DNA from: a virus
Length of the DNA: 53,993 nucleotides
Strand: one strand, 5' to 3'
IMG/VR virus record: IMGVR_UViG_3300014911_000008
Location: 1-53,993 of that record
The position numbers were made by a program, and so were the translations under genes. The notes beneath the pieces were generated by a model that worked only from the letters and a program-made list of their open reading frames with translations, was not told the DNA's origin and made no database searches. This document shows, piece by piece, positions 26,092 through 34,290 of the stretch; positions within the stretch are counted from its first letter, which is position 1; each line of letters starts with the position of its first letter.

Positions 26092-26210
26092 TTCGGTTGG
26101 ACTTTCCATTCGATAGGCTTTGACCATTCGTCGGCAAGATGTCTGTCGATATCACGAACCCGTTTCGAACATTTGAAAGCCTTCGACGCGTCGATAACGC
26201 CTTTGCACAT
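26085..26210 (-). CDS. small hypothetical protein
   Basis: 41 residues starting 4 nt after the stop of the ERCC4 nuclease, with GGTGAG as ribosome site inside the end of that gene. Basic, with Trp near the end (DEWSKPIEWKVQPKW). Supported only by position, start signal and the overlap with the following start. Confidence 0.35.
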   Translation of the reverse strand: MCKGVIDASKAFKCSKRVRDIDRHLADEWSKPIEWKVQPKW

Positions 26211-26214
26211 CTTA

Positions 26215-26886
26215 TCACTCACCAATGAGCGCTTTAATGCGACTAAGAACAACGGGTCCTACGCCTTTCACAGTCATGAGTTCCTGATCCGACGCAAGCA
26301 ATATCCGCCTCAAGCCACCAAACTTCTGAACGAGCCTCGCTGCAAGCTTCGGTGAGACACCGAGTACATTTGCGACTCGTATCACCTTCGGATCTGTATG
26401 CACCTTTCGTATCGACTGCCTGTGAGGCACATTTAGCTTTCCCTCTGCAACCTTCTCAGCTATCTTATACATGACAAATATGGCCTCGTCCTCGCCTCTG
26501 AGGTTCCAGATGACATTGATGTCATACCGAACTATCACGCTGGCTATTGCACCGAACACTGCATTGACGTTGAGGTTGCCGTACTGCTTGACTGCCTCCT
26601 TGTATTCGCCGAAGTCTCCAATTATGACCAAGAACGGTATTCTGTCCGTTCTCTGCGCGAACCTGATGAGCTTGTGCGCCTGATCAAACAAACGGCCTCC
26701 GACTCTTCCGTAGTTGCCTCGCATTGACTGGACGAAGTCCGCTACCGTCTTTCGCTCGAAGACCGTATGCTTCGTTGCGAAGTCGCCTGCCTCAAGTGCC
26801 TCGATTCGCACATCACAGCCTAGCTTCCGCAGCTTGCTCGCCCAGACCAGCTTCCACTTTTCGCGGCTGTCCACGATGAACTCCAA
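26215..26886 (-). CDS. ERCC4/XPF-family structure-specific nuclease
   Basis: About 223 residues from TTG 26886, 6 nt after GAGGTG; GTG 26895 is part of the ribosome site. Active-site motifs of XPF/Mus81/Hef: FIVDSREK near the N-terminus, AGDF, and ERKTVADFVQS (the ERKxxxD motif), with a RIPFLVIIGDFGE strand. The C-terminal 60 residues contain two helix-hairpin-helix units (VANVLGVSPKLAARLVQKFG, LMTVKGVGPVVLSRIKALIG). Cuts 3'-flap or fork structures; likely used in recombination-dependent replication or in resolving branched DNA before packaging. Confidence 0.88.
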   Translation of the reverse strand: MEFIVDSREKWKLVWASKLRKLGCDVRIEALEAGDFATKHTVFERKTVADFVQSMRGNYGRVGGRLFDQAHKLIRFAQRTDRIPFLVIIGDFGEYKEAVKQYGNLNVNAVFGAIASVIVRYDINVIWNLRGEDEAIFVMYKIAEKVAEGKLNVPHRQSIRKVHTDPKVIRVANVLGVSPKLAARLVQKFGGLRRILLASDQELMTVKGVGPVVLSRIKALIGE

Positions 26887-26896
26887 TCCGCTCACC

Positions 26897-27229
26897 TCAG
26901 ATTTGCTTTCTACCGTGTCGATATGGCCTATTCCGATTCTTCCGTCGTTTCTCTTCGATTCGTTGCCCTATCGGAATGTCCAGCAGCCCCACGATATGCA
27001 TTAACCTGATAAACGAATCGGCGATCTCCTCCTCGAACGCATCTCTGTCGTCGTTTCTCCATGCCTCCATTGCCTCTGACAGCTCAGTGACCACATACAT
27101 CAGCAGCTTCGGTGCGTCCTTCCATGGCTGCTCGAAGACGAATCCGTTCTGTGTGGCCTCATCAGTTACAGCTCTCGCGATGGCCCTGAGCAGCACATCT
27201 AGCCGCTCGGGCTCCTGCAAACACTTCAA
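26897..27229 (-). CDS. MazG-like nucleotide pyrophosphohydrolase
   Basis: About 110 residues from TTG 27229, which forms a TTGA overlap with the queC stop. The C-terminal half has the MazG-type acidic helices: ELSEAMEAWRNDDRDAFEEE, then IADSFIRLMHIVGLL (E-x2-E-x12-EE-x-D-x-x-R-like) and IGQRIEEKRRKNRNRP. Family role: hydrolyses (d)NTPs to monophosphates. In a virus that makes a modified base, it could remove the unmodified nucleotide or clean the pool; it lies in the preQ0 operon. Confidence 0.7.
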   Translation of the reverse strand: MKCLQEPERLDVLLRAIARAVTDEATQNGFVFEQPWKDAPKLLMYVVTELSEAMEAWRNDDRDAFEEEIADSFIRLMHIVGLLDIPIGQRIEEKRRKNRNRPYRHGRKQI

Positions 27230-27906
27230 ATGATAGGTTCGGTCTCGTATTCCGTTGGATCCTCGACACCTGCCTCTACGAACGCTCTGTGTCTTTCCTT
27301 GCAGCTCGAGCACCTCCCACAGTGCTTTCGTCCTCCGCAATAACAACTCCACGTGAGCTCAAACGGCACACCTAGCAGCTTTCCGAGACGCACAATTTCA
27401 GCTTTCTTCATGTGAACGAACGGTGCAATGACTTTGAATGAGCTATCGTCTAGCGACACTTGTAGTGCCTTTTCGAGTGCCTGGACGAACTCAGGACGGC
27501 AGTCAGGATATACTGCATAGTCGGATGCATGGGCAGCATATGCTACAGCATGTGCACCGATCGAATAGGCGTATCCTGCAGCTATCGACAGCATGATCAT
27601 GTTGCGGTTCGGCACTACCGTCGACTGCAGAGACTGCGCGTATGCATCTGGTGTTTCTGCGGTAGGACTCGGAACTTCTGCATGACCCGTTAACGCTGAG
27701 TGAAGTACACTCTTCAGGTCCCAGAGGTCGACGAGTACATGATTGACTCCTGCTCGCTCAGCGATTCGCTTTGCGGCAGACGCCTCTCTGGAATGTCTCT
27801 GACCGTAAAGGATGGTCAGTGCGTAGACCTCGTAGCCATCGTCCAACAAATGATACAGTAGCGTGGTGCTATCCAGTCCTCCTGACAGAAGTGTCACTAC
27901 TTGCAT
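27226..27906 (-). CDS. queC: 7-cyano-7-deazaguanine (preQ0) synthase
   Basis: About 226 residues from ATG 27906, 6 nt after GGAGGTG. PP-loop ATP-binding motif SGGLDSTT at the N-terminus, LYGQRHSREASAAKRIA, the VPNRNMIMLSIAAGYA segment, YPDCRPEF, and the C-terminal zinc site CYCGGRKHCGRCSSC. Converts 7-carboxy-7-deazaguanine to preQ0 using ATP and ammonia. Full length for the family. Confidence 0.95.
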   Translation of the reverse strand: MQVVTLLSGGLDSTTLLYHLLDDGYEVYALTILYGQRHSREASAAKRIAERAGVNHVLVDLWDLKSVLHSALTGHAEVPSPTAETPDAYAQSLQSTVVPNRNMIMLSIAAGYAYSIGAHAVAYAAHASDYAVYPDCRPEFVQALEKALQVSLDDSSFKVIAPFVHMKKAEIVRLGKLLGVPFELTWSCYCGGRKHCGRCSSCKERHRAFVEAGVEDPTEYETEPII

Positions 27907-28213
27907 GCCGCTCACCTCCGAGAAGCTTAGCCAGACGTGTCACAGGGTATTTCTGTGGTAGCAGCAACACAGGCTTTTTGACGTTGACCTCTACGGTAAC
28001 ATACTCACCTGGCAGTTTCGCTAGTTCCTGTGCGATCAGCGTAACTGCCTTGTGTTTCGTCTGCTCAACGGCCTGCTGCTTGACGCGCTGCTCAACTTCG
28101 GCTTGATTGTCAGCTCTTGGCACCACAAAGGTAGTCTCGACATGAAAGACGGCTGCACCGACAGCTACCTTCTGCGGATCGTTCAGGATCTTAGTCTCCT
28201 TAATCTCGATCAC
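27869..28213 (-). CDS. hypothetical protein in preQ0 operon
   Basis: 114 residues from GTG 28213, 6 nt after GGAGGTG. Beta strands at both ends (VAVGAAVFHVETTFVVPRA, EYVTVEVNVKKPVLLLPQ) around a charged helix (EVEQRVKQQAVEQTKHKA). Its last 38 nt overlap the queC start. No family recognised; the position between queC and folE suggests a link to nucleotide modification. Confidence 0.6.
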   Translation of the reverse strand: MIEIKETKILNDPQKVAVGAAVFHVETTFVVPRADNQAEVEQRVKQQAVEQTKHKAVTLIAQELAKLPGEYVTVEVNVKKPVLLLPQKYPVTRLAKLLGGERHASSDTSVRRTG

Positions 28214-28218
28214 ACCTA

Positions 28219-28797
28219 TCACCTCCTATGTGCAAGTCTCAACTTGAGGAACTCGTCTCGGGGTGCAGTGTTCCAGAGGAAGACTCCACGGCATGCGCTG
28301 CAGGTGTACGTTGACGGCTGAAAGCCCTCGAGTAGCTTGCAGGTGTGGATTGCTTCAGTTACGACGATGACACCGTTCGGTTGCAGTGTCTTCCAGAGCT
28401 CGTCCGCAATCTGCGAAGTAAACCGCTCCTGGATTTGCGGTCGTAGCGCATACTTCTCCACGAGTTGATCGAGCTTCGACATGCCCGTCACTTGATTCCG
28501 CGGAATATAACCAATATCGACGGTTCCATAGAACACCGCCAAGTGATGCTCGCATATGCTCACAAACGGTATGCCGAACGACGCAACGAGATCGGACCTC
28601 TCTGTGTACGTGCGTGTCAGTGTCACTTCACGGTTGTAGCCCTCAGTCATCCGTAGCAGCACGGAAGCTACACGGATCGGTGTTCGTTTGAAGGCCTCAC
28701 TGTTAGGATCAAGTCCGAGCTCTTCGAGGATGGCCTTAACATGTCTCGCTATGACTTTTGCCTTCGGATGGCTTTCAAACGGGACTAATGCCGACAC
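28219..28797 (-). CDS. folE: GTP cyclohydrolase I
   Basis: 192 residues, GTG 5 nt after GGAGGTG. Classic FolE motifs in order: RTPIRVASVLLRMTEGY, the zinc-site CEHHLAVFYG (Cys and His), VTGMSKLDQLVEKYA, QERFTSQIADEL, and the last zinc cysteine in EAIHTCKLLEG. Converts GTP to 7,8-dihydroneopterin triphosphate, the first step of preQ0 synthesis. The C-terminus has extra cysteines (YTCSACRG). Confidence 0.95.
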   Translation of the reverse strand: MSALVPFESHPKAKVIARHVKAILEELGLDPNSEAFKRTPIRVASVLLRMTEGYNREVTLTRTYTERSDLVASFGIPFVSICEHHLAVFYGTVDIGYIPRNQVTGMSKLDQLVEKYALRPQIQERFTSQIADELWKTLQPNGVIVVTEAIHTCKLLEGFQPSTYTCSACRGVFLWNTAPRDEFLKLRLAHRR

Positions 28798-28801
28798 ACT
28801 T

Positions 28802-29464
28802 TCACCTCCTCCTCACTTTACCCCAGATGAGGACATGTAGCTGAGGCAGCAGCCTCACATTGGGTCTGCGAATCTTCTGAACGACTTCAGCGAGCTCACC
28901 GAGCTTCTTGACATAGTCGGCTCTCCAAGTTTGCCCTTTGAACAGCGCATTGTTCGGCTGGAATACAATTGGAACTCTGGCCGGTACTCCTGCACGCTCA
29001 CAGAACCGCATTGCTTCGAGAATGTCCTTCTCATCGTTCACGACGAACTTTAGTTGCACGTTGCGCTTTTCTCGTGCAAAGCGACCTACAATGTCAGGTC
29101 GCGCATGCTGAAGCTGTCCCGAATTCGACAGCTTCGGACTCACTGTCCAGAGGTCTACGTCATAGTCTGCCCAGATCGTTCCGTTTGTCTCAATTGTCAC
29201 ACGCCTATGGCGCAACCGATCAAGTAGCTCCGTGAGGTCTTGCAGCAGCGGCTCACCACCCGTAATACAGATGTTGCGGCAACCGAGCTTGTACACCTCA
29301 CTGGCAACCTCCTCTGGTGTCATCTCCTTGAACTCTGTCCAGGCATATTTCGTGTCACAGAACGTGCACTTGAGGTTGCAGCCGGACAGCCTCACGAATG
29401 TTGTCGGTCTCCCTATGTCGAGCCCTTCACCTTGGATTGACCGATAGATTTCACACACTTTCAC
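28802..29464 (-). CDS. queE: 7-carboxy-7-deazaguanine synthase (radical SAM)
   Basis: 220 residues. IYRSIQGEG at the N-terminus and the cluster motif SGCNLKCTFCDTKYAW; ITGGEPLLQ and ETNGTIW follow, then TVSPKLSNSG, all diagnostic of QueE. Rearranges 6-carboxytetrahydropterin to 7-carboxy-7-deazaguanine. Starts at GTG after a GGAGGTG site and overlaps the end of queD. Confidence 0.95.
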   Translation of the reverse strand: MKVCEIYRSIQGEGLDIGRPTTFVRLSGCNLKCTFCDTKYAWTEFKEMTPEEVASEVYKLGCRNICITGGEPLLQDLTELLDRLRHRRVTIETNGTIWADYDVDLWTVSPKLSNSGQLQHARPDIVGRFAREKRNVQLKFVVNDEKDILEAMRFCERAGVPARVPIVFQPNNALFKGQTWRADYVKKLGELAEVVQKIRRPNVRLLPQLHVLIWGKVRRR

Positions 29465-29802
29465 GATTCACCACCTCCTGTAGGGTTAGTTTGCGTGACC
29501 TCGACGCCGAATTCAGGCGTCTCAAACAAACGCACAGTTATCTCGTTTGCCTTTGGAAAGACTGTCCAGAGCTTGCGCAGGATACACAACGCGAGTTGCT
29601 CGCACGTCATGTTGCCGAGATCTTCATGATCATACCACTTTACTACCTCCCATGTCAACATCTTGACGTCGTGGAAGTCGATCCATCCGTCGATGTCGAT
29701 GACGACCTCTAGGTGATACGTATGTCCATGAGTCCGTCCACATTTCGGATGTCCCTCGATTCGATGCGCAGCGTGGAAGTATGTCTTGTAGATCCTCTTC
29801 AC
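29461..29802 (-). CDS. queD: 6-carboxytetrahydropterin synthase
   Basis: 113 residues. Zinc-binding FHAAHRI and the pair THGHTYH, the catalytic Cys just before it (HPKCGRTHGH), then VIDIDGWIDFHDVK and the base-binding Glu in VRLFETPEFGVEV. Second step of the preQ0 route. Overlaps queE by 4 nt. Confidence 0.94.
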   Translation of the reverse strand: MKRIYKTYFHAAHRIEGHPKCGRTHGHTYHLEVVIDIDGWIDFHDVKMLTWEVVKWYDHEDLGNMTCEQLALCILRKLWTVFPKANEITVRLFETPEFGVEVTQTNPTGGGES

Positions 29803-30053
29803 GGACTATCACCTCCTTGGTTCGGTATCACCGACATACCCAACTCAAGCTCGATCTGAGGCGGATGCCCTGCTTCCAGGCTTATCGCAAAGCGTAGTCG
29901 GTTTACATGTGGCAAGCGTTTTCCGTCGAACTCGATATAGCTTTCCTGCCACTGACTCAGTACCAGCTTCACCTTGTGAATCTGCCCTGTCGACAAATCA
30001 CGGAATGTCAGTATCATGCTGCCTCGACTATCCGTTAATTCGAGGGCTGTCAC
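29799..30053 (-). CDS. hypothetical beta-rich protein
   Basis: 84 residues, GTG start after GGAGGTG, 4 nt overlap with queD. Predicted all-beta (MILTFRDLSTGQIHKVKLVL, SYIEFDGKRLPHVNRLRFAISLE is interrupted by one turn). No family recognised. Placed upstream of the preQ0 genes in the operon. Confidence 0.6.
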   Translation of the reverse strand: MTALELTDSRGSMILTFRDLSTGQIHKVKLVLSQWQESYIEFDGKRLPHVNRLRFAISLEAGHPPQIELELGMSVIPNQGGDSP

Positions 30054-30089
30054 GTGTCCACCTCCTAGCTTACATACGCATACGCAAAC

Positions 30090-30218
30090 CTATTCGTCAG
30101 ACGGACTTTGAAATGAAAGCCACAGCCTGAGGAACTCGGCTGCCTCTTCAGGCGTTCCATCCGCCTCAATTATCATGGTCTGCCCATCAGGCATGGGTAT
30201 CTTCAGTGTCACCTTCAT
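30090..30218 (-). CDS. small hypothetical protein
   Basis: 42 residues from ATG 30218 with GGAGGTG 6 nt upstream. Starts KVTLKIPMPDGQTMIIEADG, then EEAAEFLRLWLS; a strand pair followed by a helix. Overlaps the end of the nuclease gene by 32 nt. Confidence 0.55.
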   Translation of the reverse strand: MKVTLKIPMPDGQTMIIEADGTPEEAAEFLRLWLSFQSPSDE

Positions 30219-30942
30219 TCTGCTCACCTCCTACAACAGGACAGATGTGCTTTACGGGACACCAAGTACAGTGAAGTCCGGGCTTCGCCTCGAACTCATC
30301 TCGTTCGAGGGCTCTCCAAAACTGTCTTATGCGGCGTCTCGTTGCACGGACGAGCTGATCCGTGAACTTCTTCACGTAGAACTTGTTCTCTGTCGGATTG
30401 TAGATGGCAAGCCAGTTAATTGGCGACTTGTACACTTGTGCATTCTCGAGTAGTATTTTGTAAAATGCAAGCTCTCGTTGCACCGAGCGAATCTGCGGTC
30501 GACCGGTCTTATACTCGACAATGCACAGTGAGCCGTCCTCCATACGGTCAATCCTGTCAATTGTGCCTGCCATGAGACTTTGTGGATCTGACACCGTCAG
30601 CTCTCGTGCTATCGGCATGTAGAGATCCAGCCGTCCTCGCTTCCGCAACGTCCAGTAACGCAACGCCTCGAATGACGTAAAGTTCACGCACAGCTTCCGT
30701 AGCACCTTCGGGAACTCCGGGAGCACCAGCCTCCTGAAGACCTGCTTGACTTCGTCCAGTGTCTGACACTTCCTCGCAGTCTTCAGATCCACATAGTCAA
30801 AGAAGTCCTTTGCAAACTCGTGGAACATTGACCCTAGCTGCATTTCATACGTTACCTCGCGTGGCTGTCCTTCGGTAAACAGCAACTTGAATTGCAGTGG
30901 GCACTGAATCCATACTTGTAGCATACTCTTATGCAGGAACAT
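30187..30942 (-). CDS. PD-(D/E)XK nuclease, Cas4/RecB-like with Fe-S cysteines
   Basis: 251 residues, ATG directly after the polymerase stop. Nuclease core GTIDRIDRMEDGSLCIVEYKTG (D...E-x-K), upstream GSMFHEFAKDF (the His of RecB nucleases) and a late QRELAFYKILLE (QxxxY-like). One N-terminal Cys (WIQCPLQF) and C-terminal CTWCPVKHIC can form the 4-Cys iron-sulfur site of Cas4/AddB-type enzymes. There is no CRISPR context, so a role in end resection for viral recombination is more likely. Confidence 0.85.
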   Translation of the reverse strand: MFLHKSMLQVWIQCPLQFKLLFTEGQPREVTYEMQLGSMFHEFAKDFFDYVDLKTARKCQTLDEVKQVFRRLVLPEFPKVLRKLCVNFTSFEALRYWTLRKRGRLDLYMPIARELTVSDPQSLMAGTIDRIDRMEDGSLCIVEYKTGRPQIRSVQRELAFYKILLENAQVYKSPINWLAIYNPTENKFYVKKFTDQLVRATRRRIRQFWRALERDEFEAKPGLHCTWCPVKHICPVVGGEQNEGDTEDTHA

Positions 30943-33312
30943 CTACCAGACCTCGAGTGTTGTCTGTCGCGTTCCCGTAATTACAGTATTCCAATCGAGT
31001 CCCAATGCGGCTAGTAATCCCTCGAACTTCTTCCGTAGCGTTACCTCCTTCATGCGTTTCCAATCCACCACGACACTTCTGGGTAACCGTTCAACATCCT
31101 CTGTGATACATATCGACTTGCACGGACGACTTCCTACACGAATCGTATACACGAGTTTGGGCTTCCTATCCTCACGGAAGTGCCAACCGAACTCCTTTTC
31201 GGCGACTCGCATGCCTTCAAGCCAAGGATTTCTCGCCTTGTACTCTCGGTGCAAGTCCACACCTTTCGGTATTGCAATGTCCTGCACAGGAAGCTTCTCA
31301 AACTGCTGGTAGGCCTCTCTAATGACTCCCACGGCACCTTTGAGGTCGTTCTCTGCAAGCAACTTCATGAAAAAGCGCTTCATCGTTCGTCGCGTAATCT
31401 CTGCCGTGTCGCCTCGCCTCGGCTCAAACCCGATGATGTACAGTTGACCTGTATCCGTGATACCTGCGTAACGCTTCTTCACTGCACCCTTCTCACCTGG
31501 CTTGAAGAATATCCTCACGAAGAGCCTTTCGAACTTGATCTCCGGCGGTCTCTTTGCGCCGTAAGTCCTCGCGAACTTATACAGCTCCTCGTTCAGCATA
31601 TGTTCGATCACATGTACCATTCGCTTACTCTCAGACGGAATTTGCACGTAGACACTGTCGGTATCCGTGTACACGAGCGTATAACCTATCTTCTCAAGTG
31701 CCTTACGCAAACGCGTAATACATTGACGTCCAACCCACGTAATTGACGCCGTACAGTCCGGATCATACAATATGAACGACTCGTGTCCAGTCGCGCCGTA
31801 TACACTACAGGCCAAAAACTTATACAGCGTCTCAAGCTGCCGTACGCGCTTGTATTCCTCTGAACCTTCGGGCAGCTGCTTACGCAAAGCCCTGTAATGT
31901 TCACGTTGCTCCGTGAAGCGACGGACGACACGCGGAATCAAACCTTCCGGTTGCCGCTTAAACCGTGCGATGCCGGCATAGATTTCACCGTTCGGATCCT
32001 TCGTTTCAGGCGAGACGTTAAAGTTGCAGATAATCGTCGGATACAGCGACTTCAAGTCGTAAGCCGCAACGTTCTCATAGATGCCTGGTCTAGGCGGCGA
32101 AATCACCAGTGCGCCCTGAATATCCGCCTTCTCATGCTGTGACCGTGTGGGCAGCGGCCTCTCACGGATTCGCAGTAACTCCACCTCAATGAGGCGTTTG
32201 TTACTGAACGCCCACTTTAACGGTGCACCTACGATCCGTCTCAACTGATCAAAGTAGTTGACCAGTCCACAGTACCGGTCGAGCAACTTCAGCGCATAAG
32301 CGTCCTTTGCAGCATACTCAATCAGCACATCCGTACCTGCAATATCCTCGATTCTGTCGCCGTAGTCCGTATACTCGAAGCCTGTCTCAGTCTGGACGAC
32401 AACCTTAAAGTCGTAAGTCACCCCGAAAGGCCTATCCGTCTGAACACCCTGTCTGCCTGACGTCCACTTCTGATAAGCGCGATACAAATCGAACACTTCA
32501 CGGCCTTTCACGCTTACGTCAAATCTGAACTTACCGTGAAGACTCCTTTCGACGCGTACATAACCTAACGGAGAGATCTCACTCAGAGGCACACCTAACC
32601 TCTTACACCTCATATACAGGTACGGAAAGTCGAAATTCTCGATGTTGTAGCCTGCCAATATGTCAGGATCCTCACGAACGATAAACTGAATCACGCTCAT
32701 CAGCATGTCAATCTCACTATCAAAGAAATGCACTCGGGCAACAATTTGGTCTGTGCCCTCATTGTGCTTGCACGGATACACATACACAGGCTTCTCCGAG
32801 TAGTGAGACTCTCCTGGCGTATAGACGAACACCTCGACAGTCTGCGAATGACTGGAGGCGAACTGCATAGACACAATGGGCCATCTCGCATCTTCAGGAC
32901 GCGGTAGGATCTCCTTCGGAGACAACACTTCGATGTCGAAATAGAGCACCTTCGGAGGTGTACCTAGCGGCTCTGCAGGACGGACTTCATTGTCGACTTC
33001 GAATCCGCAGCGTATTCCCTTGTCGATCAGGTAGCGCAACGCAAATGGAATGTTGGCCTCACAGTGGTACTCGTATCGTTCACGCAAACGCCTCACTTCG
33101 CTGGGATGATTCGCGTAAATCTTCCGGATCGGTCTGCCGAAGATGTCGGTCTCAGGACCGTGTGGGTCGGCAGCCCAGAAGTATGGCCTAAATGTGTCGT
33201 CTTCGACACGGACTCTGTTGCCGTGCTTGTCGCGACCAAACAGTACTACGACTGCCTTGCCATCCGCATTTGTGTAGTAGTCTGCCACCATCAAGTCAGC
33301 ACGAACTGGCAA
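30943..33312 (-). CDS. polB: family B DNA polymerase
   Basis: 789 residues, ATG start. Exonuclease motifs: FDIEV (Asp126/Glu128), NIENFDFPYLYMR, and YAAKDAYAL. Polymerase motifs: A as YDLKSLYPTII, B as KFLACSVYGATG, C as YTDTDSVYV; a KKRYAG-type segment follows (VKKRYAGITD). No intein and no missing catalytic residue seen. Archaeal-type proofreading replicase; the viral replisome also includes the MCM-like ATPase and probable ssDNA-binding protein nearby. Confidence 0.95.
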   Translation of the reverse strand: MPVRADLMVADYYTNADGKAVVVLFGRDKHGNRVRVEDDTFRPYFWAADPHGPETDIFGRPIRKIYANHPSEVRRLRERYEYHCEANIPFALRYLIDKGIRCGFEVDNEVRPAEPLGTPPKVLYFDIEVLSPKEILPRPEDARWPIVSMQFASSHSQTVEVFVYTPGESHYSEKPVYVYPCKHNEGTDQIVARVHFFDSEIDMLMSVIQFIVREDPDILAGYNIENFDFPYLYMRCKRLGVPLSEISPLGYVRVERSLHGKFRFDVSVKGREVFDLYRAYQKWTSGRQGVQTDRPFGVTYDFKVVVQTETGFEYTDYGDRIEDIAGTDVLIEYAAKDAYALKLLDRYCGLVNYFDQLRRIVGAPLKWAFSNKRLIEVELLRIRERPLPTRSQHEKADIQGALVISPPRPGIYENVAAYDLKSLYPTIICNFNVSPETKDPNGEIYAGIARFKRQPEGLIPRVVRRFTEQREHYRALRKQLPEGSEEYKRVRQLETLYKFLACSVYGATGHESFILYDPDCTASITWVGRQCITRLRKALEKIGYTLVYTDTDSVYVQIPSESKRMVHVIEHMLNEELYKFARTYGAKRPPEIKFERLFVRIFFKPGEKGAVKKRYAGITDTGQLYIIGFEPRRGDTAEITRRTMKRFFMKLLAENDLKGAVGVIREAYQQFEKLPVQDIAIPKGVDLHREYKARNPWLEGMRVAEKEFGWHFREDRKPKLVYTIRVGSRPCKSICITEDVERLPRSVVVDWKRMKEVTLRKKFEGLLAALGLDWNTVITGTRQTTLEVW

Positions 33313-34000
33313 TCTGCAGCAACCTCCCTGTTAGCCGTCTCGCAAGGAAGTGCTGGAAGCCGTCGAACCGTGCGTTGACTGGGACTCTTGACAGCCCGTC
33401 AACAGGCCGCTCCACTTTGTGGTAGGCAAGCGTCAACGGCAAACTCGTATCCACCGAGCGTATCGCACCTTTTGGGTACTGCTTCAGCTCGTTGAAGTCG
33501 TCAAGTCCCAACAAGTGATGTGCAACATCTCGGCGCAACAAGTTCTTCTTGCGTAGCTTACTGAATACTGCAAACCGTGCACCAAACTTCTTCTGCAACC
33601 ATATGGGCAGTCCTATCGTGTCCACATCGAGCTTGGCTACCTTTCCGTAATACTCAATGAACTCTTCAGGATTGCGTCCTTGTGGCACGGCACAGACGCG
33701 GCACCACGAAGGCTTATACGACTCCAGAAAGTGCTTGGTCAGTTCTAGGGAGCGCTCACCATCCATCAAGACGTCCGGTGCAACCATCTCATCTGCGTCT
33801 ATCTGCGCCGCTAGGTACACGAACTCCTCATCAGGTAGCGGCCGACCGAGCTCATACGCTCCATTATCAATCATCTTGAACTTGTCGGATGCCGTGTAGT
33901 AGTCATATAGCAACTCATTGTCGGGCACCACAAAGTGCATGGTGCCCATCTCAGCGTACTCCAGCAGGAATATCGACCGCGGTATGATTGCCACCCACAT
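33296..34000 (-). CDS. dpdA: DpdA-like DNA 7-deazaguanine transglycosylase (TGT family)
   Basis: 234 residues from ATG 34000, overlapping the upstream stop by one base. TGT-fold features: KMIDNGAYE with Asp45 where TGT has DSGGFQ, PDVLMDGERSLELTKHFLE, CAVPQGRNPEEFIEYYG, HHLLGLDDFNEL and SVDTSLPLTLA with Asp184 in the place of the nucleophile of FDCVLPTR. It is short and lacks the archaeal TGT PUA and zinc domains, as in phage DpdA proteins. Predicted to exchange guanine in DNA for preQ0 made by FolE-QueD-QueE-QueC. The C-terminus overlaps the polymerase start by 17 nt. Confidence 0.78.
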   Translation of the reverse strand: MWVAIIPRSIFLLEYAEMGTMHFVVPDNELLYDYYTASDKFKMIDNGAYELGRPLPDEEFVYLAAQIDADEMVAPDVLMDGERSLELTKHFLESYKPSWCRVCAVPQGRNPEEFIEYYGKVAKLDVDTIGLPIWLQKKFGARFAVFSKLRKKNLLRRDVAHHLLGLDDFNELKQYPKGAIRSVDTSLPLTLAYHKVERPVDGLSRVPVNARFDGFQHFLARRLTGRLLQIASSC

Positions 34001-34290
34001 TACTTCTTCCCTCTCATTCTTGCCTCTTCGTAGAGTTTTACGAGTGCCATCACGCACAGATTCACTATATGTATGTGCTCCTGTATTATCTTATCCAGAT
34101 ACTTCGACGGTATCCTCATGAGCCGCTTTGCTCGATATGCAATCACGCCGTCTAATGTTCGCCATTCCATGTCGTACCATGCATCCTGATACAACTTGCG
34201 TTTCTCTCTGACGATCTGCAGACACTTGTCGAAGAGCTCCTTGAGCACTGAAGTGTATTTTGATTCTACGATCTCGGCTCTGTCGCTCAC
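34000..34290 (-). CDS. nucleotide-modification-associated protein (DUF1599-like)
   Basis: 96 residues, helical, with the pattern VLKELFDKCLQIVREKRKLY, DAWYDMEWRTLDGVIAYRAKR and a late HIHIVNLCVMALVKLYEE, like the DUF1599/nucleotide modification associated domain common in phages with modified bases. Directly upstream of the dpdA-like gene, with which it shares a TAATG junction, so a role in the same modification is likely. Confidence 0.6.
   Translation of the reverse strand: MSDRAEIVESKYTSVLKELFDKCLQIVREKRKLYQDAWYDMEWRTLDGVIAYRAKRLMRIPSKYLDKIIQEHIHIVNLCVMALVKLYEEARMRGKK

Noticed and set aside
30187-30942. Cas4 as part of a CRISPR adaptation module
   Set aside because: No repeats, Cas1, Cas2 or other cas genes are nearby; the polymerase and recombinase context points to viral recombination.
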